Below are positions 26,216 to 34,320 of a stretch of DNA of 37,470 bases, piece after piece (the stretch's first letter is position 1; every line of letters starts with the position of its first letter). The notes below the pieces were generated by a model that worked only from the letters and a program-made list of their open reading frames with translations, ran no database searches and was not told the origin of the DNA. The position numbers and the translations under genes were made by a program. The DNA comes from Candidatus Ruthenibacterium merdigallinarum (GTDB lineage Bacteria; Bacillota; Clostridia; Oscillospirales; Ruminococcaceae): the NCBI GenBank assembly GCA_019113785.1, contig DXGT01000004.1:1-37470 (forward strand), read 5' to 3'.

Positions 26216-27489
26216 TCCGCCGGCTGCGCCGGCGGCTGGCGGCCGTGTTCACCGCGCTGACGGCGCTGGTGCTGGCGGCCGCGCTGGCGGCGTCCTGGCT
26301 GGCGGCGCGCAGCCAGCACGAGCAGCGCGTGCAGCATTCGCTTGAGGCGGCGGCCGCCGAGGTGCGCGTCATGCTGGCGCAGGGCAGCGTGTCGGACGCG
26401 CGCCTCTCCCAGCTGGAGCAGCAGCTGTACGGCGCGGTCGACGTCCGGGACGGCGGGCGGCCGCTGCATTTTTCCGGCGTGGTGTACACGGGAGAGGCGC
26501 GCACAGCCCTGCTCAGCGCCGCGCGCGCGGCGCTCGAGGACGCGCCGCAAACCGATGCGCCGCGCAGCGTGCGCGGGCCCGGCGGGCAGCGCTACCTCGC
26601 GTGCGCCGTGCACGTGCAGACCGGCGCGGGCGCGTGCGAGGCGCTGCTTTTGGCCGATGTGCGCGACCATTCGGGCAGCCTTGCGCGCCTGTGGCTTTTG
26701 CACCTTGGCATCTGGCTGGCGGGCGCGGCGGGGCTTTTCGCCGTCAACTGGGGCCTCGCGGGCTTTGCCATACGCCCCACGGCCGAGAGCCTGCGCGCGC
26801 AGACGCAGTTCGTCGCCGCCGCGAGCCATGAGCTGCGCAGCCCGCTGGCGGTGATCCGCGCGGGGCTTGCCGCCGCAAAGCAGTGCGGCGACGGCGCGCA
26901 GGCCAGCCGTTTCCTCGACGCGGCCGACCGCGAGGCCGCGCGCATGGGGCACCTTGTGGGCGATCTGCTGACGCTGGCCTCCGGCGACGCCTGCGCGTGG
27001 AGCGCGCAGCTCGCCCCGCTCGATCTGGAGGCGTTCCTTGCGCAGGTATTCGAGCAGTATGAGCCTTACTGCCGCGCGCACGGCCACACGCTGCGCGTGC
27101 AGCTGCCGGACGCGCCGCTGCCCGCGGCGGAGGCCGACCGCGAGCGGCTGATGCAGCTGTTCGGCGTGCTGTTTTCCAACGCGTGCAGCTACGCGCCCGC
27201 CAATACGCCCGTCGAGCTGTTCGCCCGCTGCGCAAAGCGCGCGGTGCTTCTCGGCGTGGCCGACCACGGCCCCGGCGTGCCGGACGCGGACAAGGCGCGC
27301 GTTTTCGAGCGGTTTTTCCGCGGCAGCGCCGACCGCGGCGACAAATCGCACTTCGGGCTGGGGCTGTCGGTGGCGGCGCAGCTGGCAAAGCTGCACGGCG
27401 GGGCGCTCTCCTGCTCGGACACGCCCGGCGGCGGCGCCACCTTCACGCTGACGCTGCCGCTGCGCCGCGCGCGCGGCCCCCGCACATAA
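26212..27489 (+). CDS. Sensor histidine kinase
   Basis: Two TMs, HAMP-like linker, H-box FVAAASHELRSPLAVIRAG, N-box FSNACSYAPANTP, DHGPGVP, FGLGLSVA; GTGA overlap with the regulator. Confidence 0.95.
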   Translation: MIRRLRRRLAAVFTALTALVLAAALAASWLAARSQHEQRVQHSLEAAAAEVRVMLAQGSVSDARLSQLEQQLYGAVDVRDGGRPLHFSGVVYTGEARTALLSAARAALEDAPQTDAPRSVRGPGGQRYLACAVHVQTGAGACEALLLADVRDHSGSLARLWLLHLGIWLAGAAGLFAVNWGLAGFAIRPTAESLRAQTQFVAAASHELRSPLAVIRAGLAAAKQCGDGAQASRFLDAADREAARMGHLVGDLLTLASGDACAWSAQLAPLDLEAFLAQVFEQYEPYCRAHGHTLRVQLPDAPLPAAEADRERLMQLFGVLFSNACSYAPANTPVELFARCAKRAVLLGVADHGPGVPDADKARVFERFFRGSADRGDKSHFGLGLSVAAQLAKLHGGALSCSDTPGGGATFTLTLPLRRARGPRT

Positions 27490-27490
27490 A

Positions 27491-27543
27491 AAGCGCGCCG
27501 GGCGCGGCCTTTTACAGGGGCCGCCCCGGCGCGCTCGTTTTGG
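27491..27543. terminator. Bidirectional terminator between the histidine kinase gene and deoC
   Basis: agcgcgccgggcgcggcc/ggggccgccccggcgcgct hairpin flanked by A- and T-runs. Confidence 0.8.
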
Positions 27544-27549
27544 TTTTCG

Positions 27550-28212
27550 TTACGCCTGCGCGGCCAGCTCGCGCGCGATGGCCACGCCGCTGCTGGTGCC
27601 CAGCCGCTCGCAGCCGAGCGAAAGGTACATCTGCGCGTCGGCCGCGCTGCGGATGCCGCCCGAGGCTTTGATTTTCACAGGGCCCGTCAGGTATTTTTTG
27701 AACAGGCGGATGTCGTCGGCGCTCGCGCCGCGCGTGCCGTAGCCGGTGCTGGTTTTGATGAAGTCGGCCCCCGTCTCGCTGACGATGCGGCACATGGCGG
27801 CGATCTGCGTCTCATTGAGATAGCACGTCTCGATGATGACCTTCAAAATGGCGTTTGAGGCGTGGCACAGATCCGCAAGGGCCTGCACCTCGGCGCGCAC
27901 GGCGGCCTCGTCCCCCTCCAGCAGGCGGCCGACATTGATGACCATATCGATCTCCTCTGCGCCGTCGGCCAGCGCGCCGGCCGTCTCGGTCAGCTTTGCG
28001 GCCAGCGTGTGCGTGCCGAAGGGAAAGCCCACCACGCTGCACGTTTTCACCGCGCTGCCGCGCAGCTGCGCCGCCACGAACGCCACGTTGCACGGGTTGA
28101 CGCAGACGCTGGCAAAGCCCATCTCCCGTGCCTCGGCGCACACGCGCGCAAGGTCCTGCTTTGTGGCGAAGGGTTTCAAAAGAGTGTGGTCGATGTGCGA
28201 ACAGATGTCCAT
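27550..28212 (-). CDS. deoC: Deoxyribose-phosphate aldolase
   Basis: HIDHTLLKPFAT, VVGFPFG, EIDMVINVG, KVIIETCYL, FIKTSTGYG, KASGGIR. Confidence 0.97.
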   Translation of the reverse strand: MDICSHIDHTLLKPFATKQDLARVCAEAREMGFASVCVNPCNVAFVAAQLRGSAVKTCSVVGFPFGTHTLAAKLTETAGALADGAEEIDMVINVGRLLEGDEAAVRAEVQALADLCHASNAILKVIIETCYLNETQIAAMCRIVSETGADFIKTSTGYGTRGASADDIRLFKKYLTGPVKIKASGGIRSAADAQMYLSLGCERLGTSSGVAIARELAAQA

Positions 28213-28228
28213 AACGGTCTTCCTCTCC

Positions 28229-28294
28229 TTGTCAGCCGGCGGCGGCTGTGGTATCTTTGTATTATACTATATCAGACGGCGGCCCGCCTGACAA
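28229..28294. promoter_or_regulatory. Overlapping face-to-face promoters for deoC and the NUDIX gene
   Basis: Plus: TTGTCA(28229)-17-TATCTT(28252). Minus: TTGTCA(28294)-17-TATAGT(28271). Confidence 0.55.
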
Positions 28295-28317
28295 GCCGCC
28301 GGAAGGGCGTGAATTTT

Positions 28318-28788
28318 TTGAAAAACACAACGCTGTGTTACATCGAGCGCGGCACGGGCTATCTGATGCTGCACCGCACAAAGAAAAAGAACGACGAAAA
28401 CGAGGGTAAGTGGATCGGCGTGGGCGGCAAGTGCGAGGAGGGCGAGAGCCCGGACGACTGCGTGCGCCGCGAGGTTTTTGAGGAGACGGGCCTGCGCCCC
28501 GCGCACTGGCGCTTTCGCGGCGTGGTGACGTTCGTCTCCGACACGTGGGAGGGCGAATACATGTACCTGTTCACCGCGTCCGGCTTTTCGGGCGAGGCGC
28601 GCGCGTGCGACGAGGGCGAGCTTGCCTGGGTGGAAAAAGCCGACCTCCCCCGCCTGCCGATGTGGGCGGGCGACGCGATTTTTTTGCGGCTTCTCTCCGA
28701 GGACGCGCCGTTTTTCTCGCTCAAGCTCGTGTACAGGGGCGAGGCGCTCGCGCAGGCCGTGCTGAACGGGCAGCCGCTCGCGCTTTAA
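28318..28788 (+). CDS. NUDIX hydrolase (8-oxo-dGTP diphosphatase-like)
   Basis: MKNTTLCYIERGTGYLMLHRTKKKND...GVGGKCEEGESPDDCVRREVFEETGL (Nudix box). TTG start with GGAAGGG upstream; alternative GTG at 28309. Confidence 0.9.
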   Translation: MKNTTLCYIERGTGYLMLHRTKKKNDENEGKWIGVGGKCEEGESPDDCVRREVFEETGLRPAHWRFRGVVTFVSDTWEGEYMYLFTASGFSGEARACDEGELAWVEKADLPRLPMWAGDAIFLRLLSEDAPFFSLKLVYRGEALAQAVLNGQPLAL

Positions 28789-28821
28789 AAGTATCGGTGT
28801 ACAAGCAAAAGCGCATCGCAA

Positions 28822-28856
28822 GGGCCCGCCGGCTGTGCCGGCGGGCCCGCTTTTTC
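28822..28856 (+). terminator. Rho-independent terminator after the NUDIX gene
   Basis: gggcccgccggc-tgt-gccggcgggccc followed by gcttttt. Confidence 0.85.
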
Positions 28857-28864
28857 GATGTGTT

Positions 28865-30589
28865 TCACACGTCCACCGGCGCTTTTGTCAGCGAGGTGAG
28901 ATACTCCTCCACTTCCTTGGCCGTGGGCAGGCTCATCGCGTGCTGGGCCACGGTGGCGGCGTCGTCCCGCCGCCAGGTGGAGATGGCCTTGCGCGCGGAC
29001 AGGAGCGCCGCGGTACCGACGCTAAAGATCTCGAGCCCGAACGCGAGGAACAGGGGCGTCAGCCGCTCGTCGGCGGCCGCCTCACCCACGATGGCCACCG
29101 GCACGCGCGCCGCCTTGGACGCGTACGCCGCCGTGCGCACCGCGCGCAGCACCGAGGGGTGGAAGGGGTTGTAGAACGAGCTGACGGACGGGTCGCTGCG
29201 GTCGGCCGCCAGCATGAACTGCACGAGGTCGTTCGTGCCGATGCAGAAAAAATCCGCCTCGCGCGCGAACAGGTCGGCCGTGATGACCATGGCCGGCGTT
29301 TCGAGCGTAAGGCCCACGCGGATGCCGTCGTCGTACGGCACGCCGCGCGCGTCCAGCTCGCGCTTGCACTCGTCCAAAATTTCCCGCGCGCGGCGCACCT
29401 GGCGCAGCCCCGTCACAAACGGCAGCATGACGACGATGTTGCCGTGCGCCGCGCTCGCGCGCAGCAGCGCGCGCAGCTGCGTGCGCATCAGCTCTTCGTG
29501 GCTGAACAGATAGCGGATGCCCCGCTCGCCCAGATAGGGGTTGCGCTCGGGCGAAAAGCGCAGGCACGGCGGGAATTTGTCGCCGCCGACGTCGAACAGC
29601 TGGATCACGGCCGTGCCGTGCGGCACCGCATTTGCCACGCGCTCGTACATCTCGGCCTGCTCGTCCTCGCCGGGCACCTCGGTGCGGTCCATCAGCAAAA
29701 ATTCCGTGCGCATCGCGCCCACGCCGTCCGCGCCGTATTCCCGCACGCGCTGCACGTCGTCGGCCGAGGCGATGTTCGCCATCAGCTGCACGCGGCAGCC
29801 GTCCGCCGTGAGGGTGGGCTTGTCCCGGTAGGTCTCCAGCTCGCGCCGGCGCGCCTCATACAGGCTGCGCCGCGCGCGGTAAGCCGCCTGCTCGCGCGCG
29901 TTCGGCGAGGGGATCACAACCCCGCGCTCGCCGTCCACGATCACCTCGTCGCCGCTGGACACCTGCTGCAAAAGGCCCGCCGCGCCCACGACGCACGGGA
30001 TGCCCATCGCGCGCGCCAGAATGGCCGAGTGGCTGACGCGGCCGCCCAGCTCGGTGGCGATGGCCGCCACGCCCGTGCTGGCAAGGCCCACCGTCATGCT
30101 GGGGGTGAGATCGCGCGCGATGAGGATGGCCCCCTGCTCGTACGGGCCGGCCGATTCGGTGGTGCTGCGCGTCAACAGCTCCAGCATCCTGTCGCGCAGA
30201 TCGCGGATGTCCGCCGCGCGCAGGCTCGTCAGTTCATTGCCGGTCTGCTCGAACATCTCGATGTAGCGCCGGCACACCTCCGTGATGGCGGCCTCGGCGG
30301 ACGCGCCGTCCTCCACCAGCTGGTTTGTCTGGCTGCGCAGGCCCGCGTCCTCGCTGATGGCCACCTGCACCGCGATGATGTCGGCCTCGTTGGCCCCCAC
30401 ATGGCGGCGCATCGTGTGCGTCAGCTCCATGATTTCCTCGGCAAACTGCTTGGCCGCCTGCGTCAGGCGCAAGACCTCCTGCTGGGCCGAGCCCTGGCGC
30501 AGCGCCGGGTACACAAAGCTGCGCTCTTTCAGAACGACGGCCTTGCCCATGCCGATGCCGGACAACGCCCCGATGCCTTTCACTTCCAA
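28865..30589 (-). CDS. ptsI: Phosphoenolpyruvate-protein phosphotransferase (PTS enzyme I)
   Basis: GGRVSHSAILARAMGIPCVVG active-site region, GIRYLFSHEELMRTQLRALLRAS, TNDLVQFMLAADRSDP. TTG start inferred from RBS spacing. Confidence 0.93.
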   Translation of the reverse strand: MEVKGIGALSGIGMGKAVVLKERSFVYPALRQGSAQQEVLRLTQAAKQFAEEIMELTHTMRRHVGANEADIIAVQVAISEDAGLRSQTNQLVEDGASAEAAITEVCRRYIEMFEQTGNELTSLRAADIRDLRDRMLELLTRSTTESAGPYEQGAILIARDLTPSMTVGLASTGVAAIATELGGRVSHSAILARAMGIPCVVGAAGLLQQVSSGDEVIVDGERGVVIPSPNAREQAAYRARRSLYEARRRELETYRDKPTLTADGCRVQLMANIASADDVQRVREYGADGVGAMRTEFLLMDRTEVPGEDEQAEMYERVANAVPHGTAVIQLFDVGGDKFPPCLRFSPERNPYLGERGIRYLFSHEELMRTQLRALLRASAAHGNIVVMLPFVTGLRQVRRAREILDECKRELDARGVPYDDGIRVGLTLETPAMVITADLFAREADFFCIGTNDLVQFMLAADRSDPSVSSFYNPFHPSVLRAVRTAAYASKAARVPVAIVGEAAADERLTPLFLAFGLEIFSVGTAALLSARKAISTWRRDDAATVAQHAMSLPTAKEVEEYLTSLTKAPVDV

Positions 30590-30711
30590 AACAAGCACCC
30601 CCTTCGGGCCGTTCGGATGTTTTTTGAATCGCAGAACGAATTCACTATTATTACGATACCACAAAACCCGCGCGCGCGCAATGCGCACCGCGCAAAAGCG
30701 GCGGCGCACCC

Positions 30712-30765
30712 TTGCCGCATACGGCGCCGCGGGCGTATAATAAAGACAGAAGTATCGGTGTACAA
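30712..30765. promoter_or_regulatory. Bidirectional promoter (MATE on plus, ptsI on minus) sharing one -10 region
   Basis: Plus: TTGCCG-18-TATAAT(30736-30741). Minus: TTGTAC(30765-30760)-17-TATTAT(30742-30737). Confidence 0.55.
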
Positions 30766-30791
30766 AGATTTATGAAAGAGGGCTTTGCCAT

Positions 30792-32183
30792 ATGACAGCC
30801 GGTGCGGCGGGCGATTTTTCCGAAGGGAAAGTCAGCGCGAACATCATGCGCCTGGCGCTGCCGATGGTGGCAGCGCAGCTGGCCAGCGTTTTGTACAATA
30901 TTGTGGATCGCATCTATCTGGGGCACATGCCGGGCGCATCGGCCGACGTGCTGGCCGGCGTGGGCCTGACGTTCCCCATTTTGCAGGTGGTCACCGCCTT
31001 TGCGAACCTGTACGGCTCGGGCGGCGCGCCGCTGTTCGCCATGGCGCGCGGGCGCGGCGACGACAAACAGGCCGCGCGCGTATTGGGCGCGTGCTTTTCG
31101 CTGCTATGTGCCACGGGCCTTGTGCTGACGGGCGTATTTTTGTGGGCCGAGCGGCCGCTTTTGTACCTGCTGGGCGCCAGCGCCGACACCTACCCCTATG
31201 CGCGCGAATATCTTGTGGTGTACATGACGGGCAATGTGTTCGTGATGCTGAGCCTGGGCCTGAACGGCTTCATCAACGCGCAGGGGTTTGGGCGCACCGG
31301 CATGATGACGGTGCTCATCGGCGCGGCGGCCAACATCGCGCTGGACCCGGTGTTCATCTTTGCGCTGGATATGGGCGTGCGCGGTGCGGCGCTGGCCACG
31401 GTGCTCTCGCAGCTTCTGGGCGCTGTGTGGGCCGCGGGCTTCCTTTTTTCCCGCCGCGCGCCCGTGCGCATCCGGCGGCAATACTTCCGCTTTTCGCCGC
31501 GCCTTGCGCTGCGCATCTGCGCGGTGGGCATGTCCGGCTTTATGATGAGCGTCACGAACTGCGCCGTACAGGCCGTGTGCAACATGTCGCTGCAGCAGTT
31601 CGGCGGCGACGTGTACGTGGGCGTGATGACCATTGTCAACTCCATGCGCGAGATCGTCATCACCCCGGCCAACGGCGTGACGCAGGCGGGCCAGCCCGTG
31701 ATGAGCTACAACTACGGCGCGGGGCTGTACGCGCGCGTGCGAAAGGCCATCGGCTTCGTCACGGCGCTGTGCGTAGGCTACACGGCCCTTGTGTGGGTGC
31801 TGCTGATGGCCCTGCCCGCCCAGTGCGCTTCGCTGTTCACCTCAAACGCGCAGCTGCTCTCGGCCGGCGTGCCGGCCATGCGCGTATACTTCTGCGGCAT
31901 CTTCCTCATGGCGCTGCAAATTGCCGGCCAAGCGCCCGCCGTGGCGCTCGGGCGCGCCAAACAGGCCGTGTTCTTCTCGCTTTTGCGCAAGGCGATCATC
32001 GTCATCCCGCTCACGCTTTTGCTGCCGCGCATCGGCGGCCTCGGCGTGATGGGCGTGTTCTGGGCCGAACCCATCTCGAACCTTGTGGGCGGCGGCGCGT
32101 GCTATGTCACGATGCAGCTGACCATCGGCCGCGAACTGCGCCGCGAAGAGCGTGAAACTGCACAGAAAACCGGGGCGCTGTGA
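30792..32183 (+). CDS. MATE-family efflux transporter
   Basis: 463 aa, about 12 TMs, IMRLALPMVAAQLASVLYNIVDRIYLGH..., second-half MSVTNCAVQAVCNMSL. Confidence 0.95.
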   Translation: MTAGAAGDFSEGKVSANIMRLALPMVAAQLASVLYNIVDRIYLGHMPGASADVLAGVGLTFPILQVVTAFANLYGSGGAPLFAMARGRGDDKQAARVLGACFSLLCATGLVLTGVFLWAERPLLYLLGASADTYPYAREYLVVYMTGNVFVMLSLGLNGFINAQGFGRTGMMTVLIGAAANIALDPVFIFALDMGVRGAALATVLSQLLGAVWAAGFLFSRRAPVRIRRQYFRFSPRLALRICAVGMSGFMMSVTNCAVQAVCNMSLQQFGGDVYVGVMTIVNSMREIVITPANGVTQAGQPVMSYNYGAGLYARVRKAIGFVTALCVGYTALVWVLLMALPAQCASLFTSNAQLLSAGVPAMRVYFCGIFLMALQIAGQAPAVALGRAKQAVFFSLLRKAIIVIPLTLLLPRIGGLGVMGVFWAEPISNLVGGGACYVTMQLTIGRELRREERETAQKTGAL

Positions 32184-32200
32184 ACCGCCCCGGTTTTTTT
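32168..32200 (+). terminator. Rho-independent terminator overlapping the MATE stop codon
   Basis: aaccggggcg/cgccccggtt followed by TTTTTTT; the TGA stop (32181-32183) lies in the loop. Confidence 0.9.
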
Positions 32201-32231
32201 CGATCCGATGTACTGCCTATGTACTGGACTT

Positions 32232-32405
32232 TCAAAAGCGGCCGCCGCTTTGCCTGCCGCCGCTGCCCTCGCCCTTGACGGTAAGGCCCAGCACAAGGAA
32301 GCAAAAGCCCAGCGCGAAAAAGCCCGCGCCCTGCCCCATGGCCGCGGCGGCCAGAAACAGCGCGCCCGCGGCGAAGTACAAGGCGCGGCCGATGTTCTTT
32401 TTCAT
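32232..32405 (-). CDS. Small membrane protein (57 aa, two predicted TMs)
   Basis: MKKNIGRALYFAAGALFLAAAAMGQGAGFFALGFCFLVLGLTVKGEGSGGRQSGGRF; RBS gggggaag upstream. Confidence 0.55.
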   Translation of the reverse strand: MKKNIGRALYFAAGALFLAAAAMGQGAGFFALGFCFLVLGLTVKGEGSGGRQSGGRF

Positions 32406-32433
32406 TCTGCGGCTTCCCCCTTCTGCTCGCACT

Positions 32434-32799
32434 TCACACGCCGCGCATGTGCGCTTTCAGCTTTTCAAAGCTCTCCTCGCTGATGACATGCTCGATGCGG
32501 CACGCGTCCTCGGCAGCCGTCTCCTCGCTGACGCCGAGACTTTGCAGGTACTGCTTCAAAAGACAGTGCCGCTCGTACACGCGGCCCGCCATCGCAAGGC
32601 CCTCGGGCGTCAGCTCCAGCAGGCCGTCCTTGTCCATCGTCAGAAGACCGGCGCTCTTCAAAAGGCTCACGGCGCGGCTGACGCTGGGTTTTGAAAAATG
32701 CATGCGGCCCGCCACGTCGATGCTGCGCACCGCGCCTTTTTCCTGTTTGAGAAGGAGGATGGTCTCCAGATAATCCTCGCGCGATTCAAATGAACGCAT
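32434..32799 (-). CDS. DtxR/MntR-family metal-dependent transcriptional regulator
   Basis: MRSFESREDYLETILLLKQEKGAVRSIDVAGRMHFSKPSVSRAVSLLKSAGLL...RHCLLKQYLQSLGVSEETAAEDACRIEHVIS. Confidence 0.94.
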   Translation of the reverse strand: MRSFESREDYLETILLLKQEKGAVRSIDVAGRMHFSKPSVSRAVSLLKSAGLLTMDKDGLLELTPEGLAMAGRVYERHCLLKQYLQSLGVSEETAAEDACRIEHVISEESFEKLKAHMRGV

Positions 32800-32861
32800 A
32801 CTCTGCCTCCCGAGCTTTTTTTCAGTGTACCATATTTTCGCCGCCGGTTCAAGGCGCGCCT

Positions 32862-33704
32862 TTACGGCCGCGGGCCGCCCTCCAGCTCGCGCAAAAGCGC
32901 GATCTCCCTCGCCCAGCCGGCGTCGTCGTTCGGCGTCTCCAGCACCATCGGCAGATTTTTCAGCAGCGGATGGTTCACGATGTTCCAAAACGCCGCAAGG
33001 CCGATGTGCCCCTCGCCGAGACGGGCGTGCCGGTCCTTGTGCGCGCCGAGGGGGTTCTGGCTGTCGTTGAGATGCAGCGCGCGCAGCTTGGCAAGGCCCA
33101 CGGTGCGGTCAAACTCGGCCAGGACGCCGTCGAGGTCGCGCACGATGTCATAGCCCGCGTCCCACACATGGCAGGTGTCCAGGCACACGCCCAGCTGTTC
33201 CTCGCGCCCGGAAAGGCGCATGATCTCGGCCAGCTGCTCAAAGCGGCCGCCCACCTCGCTGCCCTTGCCCGCCATCGTCTCCAAAAGCACGGTGGTGTGC
33301 ACGGCTCCGTCCAGCACGTCCGCAAGCTGGCGGGCGATCAGGCGCATGCCGGCCTCCTCGCCCTGCCCCACATGGCTGCCCGGGTGGAAGTTGTAGTAAT
33401 TGCCGGGCAAAAACTCGAGGCGCGCCAGATCCTCGCGCATGGCGCTGCGCGCAAATTCGCGCAGGGCCGGGTCTTTCGCGGCGGCGTTCATCGTGTACGG
33501 CGCGTGCGCCACCAGCGGGCCGAAGGCGTTTTCTTTCGCCAGGGCGCGCAGCGCCGCAGCGTCCGCCTCGTCCAGCGGCTTCACCGCGCCGCCGCGCGGG
33601 TTGCGCGTGAAGAAGGCGAACGTGTTCGCGCCCAGCTTCTGCGCCTGGCGGCCCATGGCAAGATAGCCTTTGGCCGAGGAGATGTGGCTGCCGAAATATC
33701 CCAT
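32862..33704 (-). CDS. nfo: Deoxyribonuclease IV (endonuclease IV)
   Basis: MGYFGSHISSAKGYLAMGRQAQKLGANTFAFFTRNPRG...FHPGSHVG...LETMAGKGSEVG...CLDTCHVWDAGYD. Confidence 0.96.
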   Translation of the reverse strand: MGYFGSHISSAKGYLAMGRQAQKLGANTFAFFTRNPRGGAVKPLDEADAAALRALAKENAFGPLVAHAPYTMNAAAKDPALREFARSAMREDLARLEFLPGNYYNFHPGSHVGQGEEAGMRLIARQLADVLDGAVHTTVLLETMAGKGSEVGGRFEQLAEIMRLSGREEQLGVCLDTCHVWDAGYDIVRDLDGVLAEFDRTVGLAKLRALHLNDSQNPLGAHKDRHARLGEGHIGLAAFWNIVNHPLLKNLPMVLETPNDDAGWAREIALLRELEGGPRP

Positions 33705-33862
33705 GGATGAAACCGTGCGCCGCGCGGCGCTTTCCTTTCCGCAAAAATCGGTGTATGATAGAAACAGCATTCAAAACGGCCGGCTTCGCCGCGCGGCCTG
33801 TTTTAAGTAAATCATACCATTTCAGTGGAAATTTTGCAACATCCGAAACAGGAGGGCCTGCG

Positions 33863-34168
33863 ATGAACGAATTCACAAAACGCATTTACGAAGTGGTGTG
33901 CCAGATCCCGCGCGGGCGCGTGGCCAGCTACGGGCAGGTAGCGGCGCTGGCGGGCAATCCGCGCGGCGCGCGCGGCGTGGGCTTTGCGCTGCACCGCAAC
34001 CCGCAGCCCGGCGTTATCCCCTGCCACCGCGTGGTGTTCAAGGACGGCAGCGTGTGCACGGGTTTCGCCTTCGGCGGCCCGCAGGTGCAGCGCCGCATGC
34101 TGGAGGAGGAGGGCGTCGTTTTCCTGCCGGACGGCCGCGTGGACATGGCCCGCTGCCGCTGGCTGTGA
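33863..34168 (+). CDS. MGMT-family DNA alkyltransferase-like protein (DNA-binding domain only)
   Basis: MNEFTKRIYEVVCQIPRGRVASYGQVAALAGNPRGARGVGFALHRNPQPGVIPCHRVV; retains PCHR. Confidence 0.92.
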   Translation: MNEFTKRIYEVVCQIPRGRVASYGQVAALAGNPRGARGVGFALHRNPQPGVIPCHRVVFKDGSVCTGFAFGGPQVQRRMLEEEGVVFLPDGRVDMARCRWL

Positions 34169-34267
34169 CGGCTGCCTTGAACGGGCGGCGCGATGCGGAT
34201 CGCTCCATTCCCTCTTGCGGATCGCTCCGCCCACCTTTCTGTGCATGACGGTTTTTTGCACCGAGCA

Positions 34268-34297
34268 AAAAGCGGCAGGCCGCAGCCTGCCGCTTTT
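34268..34297. terminator. Bidirectional terminator between convergent genes
   Basis: aaaagcggcaggc-cgca-gcctgccgctttt. Confidence 0.88.
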
Positions 34298-34320
34298 CTG
34301 TTTGGCGCTTATTTCAGCGC

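Noticed and set aside
18754-27489. Mobile element or prophage origin of the ABC/two-component locus
   Set aside because: No integrase, transposase, att-like repeats or phage genes seen, and base composition looks like the flanks.
25541-27489. Bacitracin/lantibiotic BceRS-type resistance module
   Set aside because: The kinase has a substantial extracellular loop rather than the minimal BceS sensor, and the linked transporter is SBP/MalFG/HlyD-type rather than BceAB.
28835-30775. 646-aa plus-strand ORF opposite ptsI
   Set aside because: His/Arg/Ala-rich shadow ORF on the strand opposite a clear enzyme I gene.
30785-32155. 456-aa alternative-frame ORF
   Set aside because: Overlaps the MATE gene in another frame; Arg/Gly/Ala/His-rich and lacks TM pattern.
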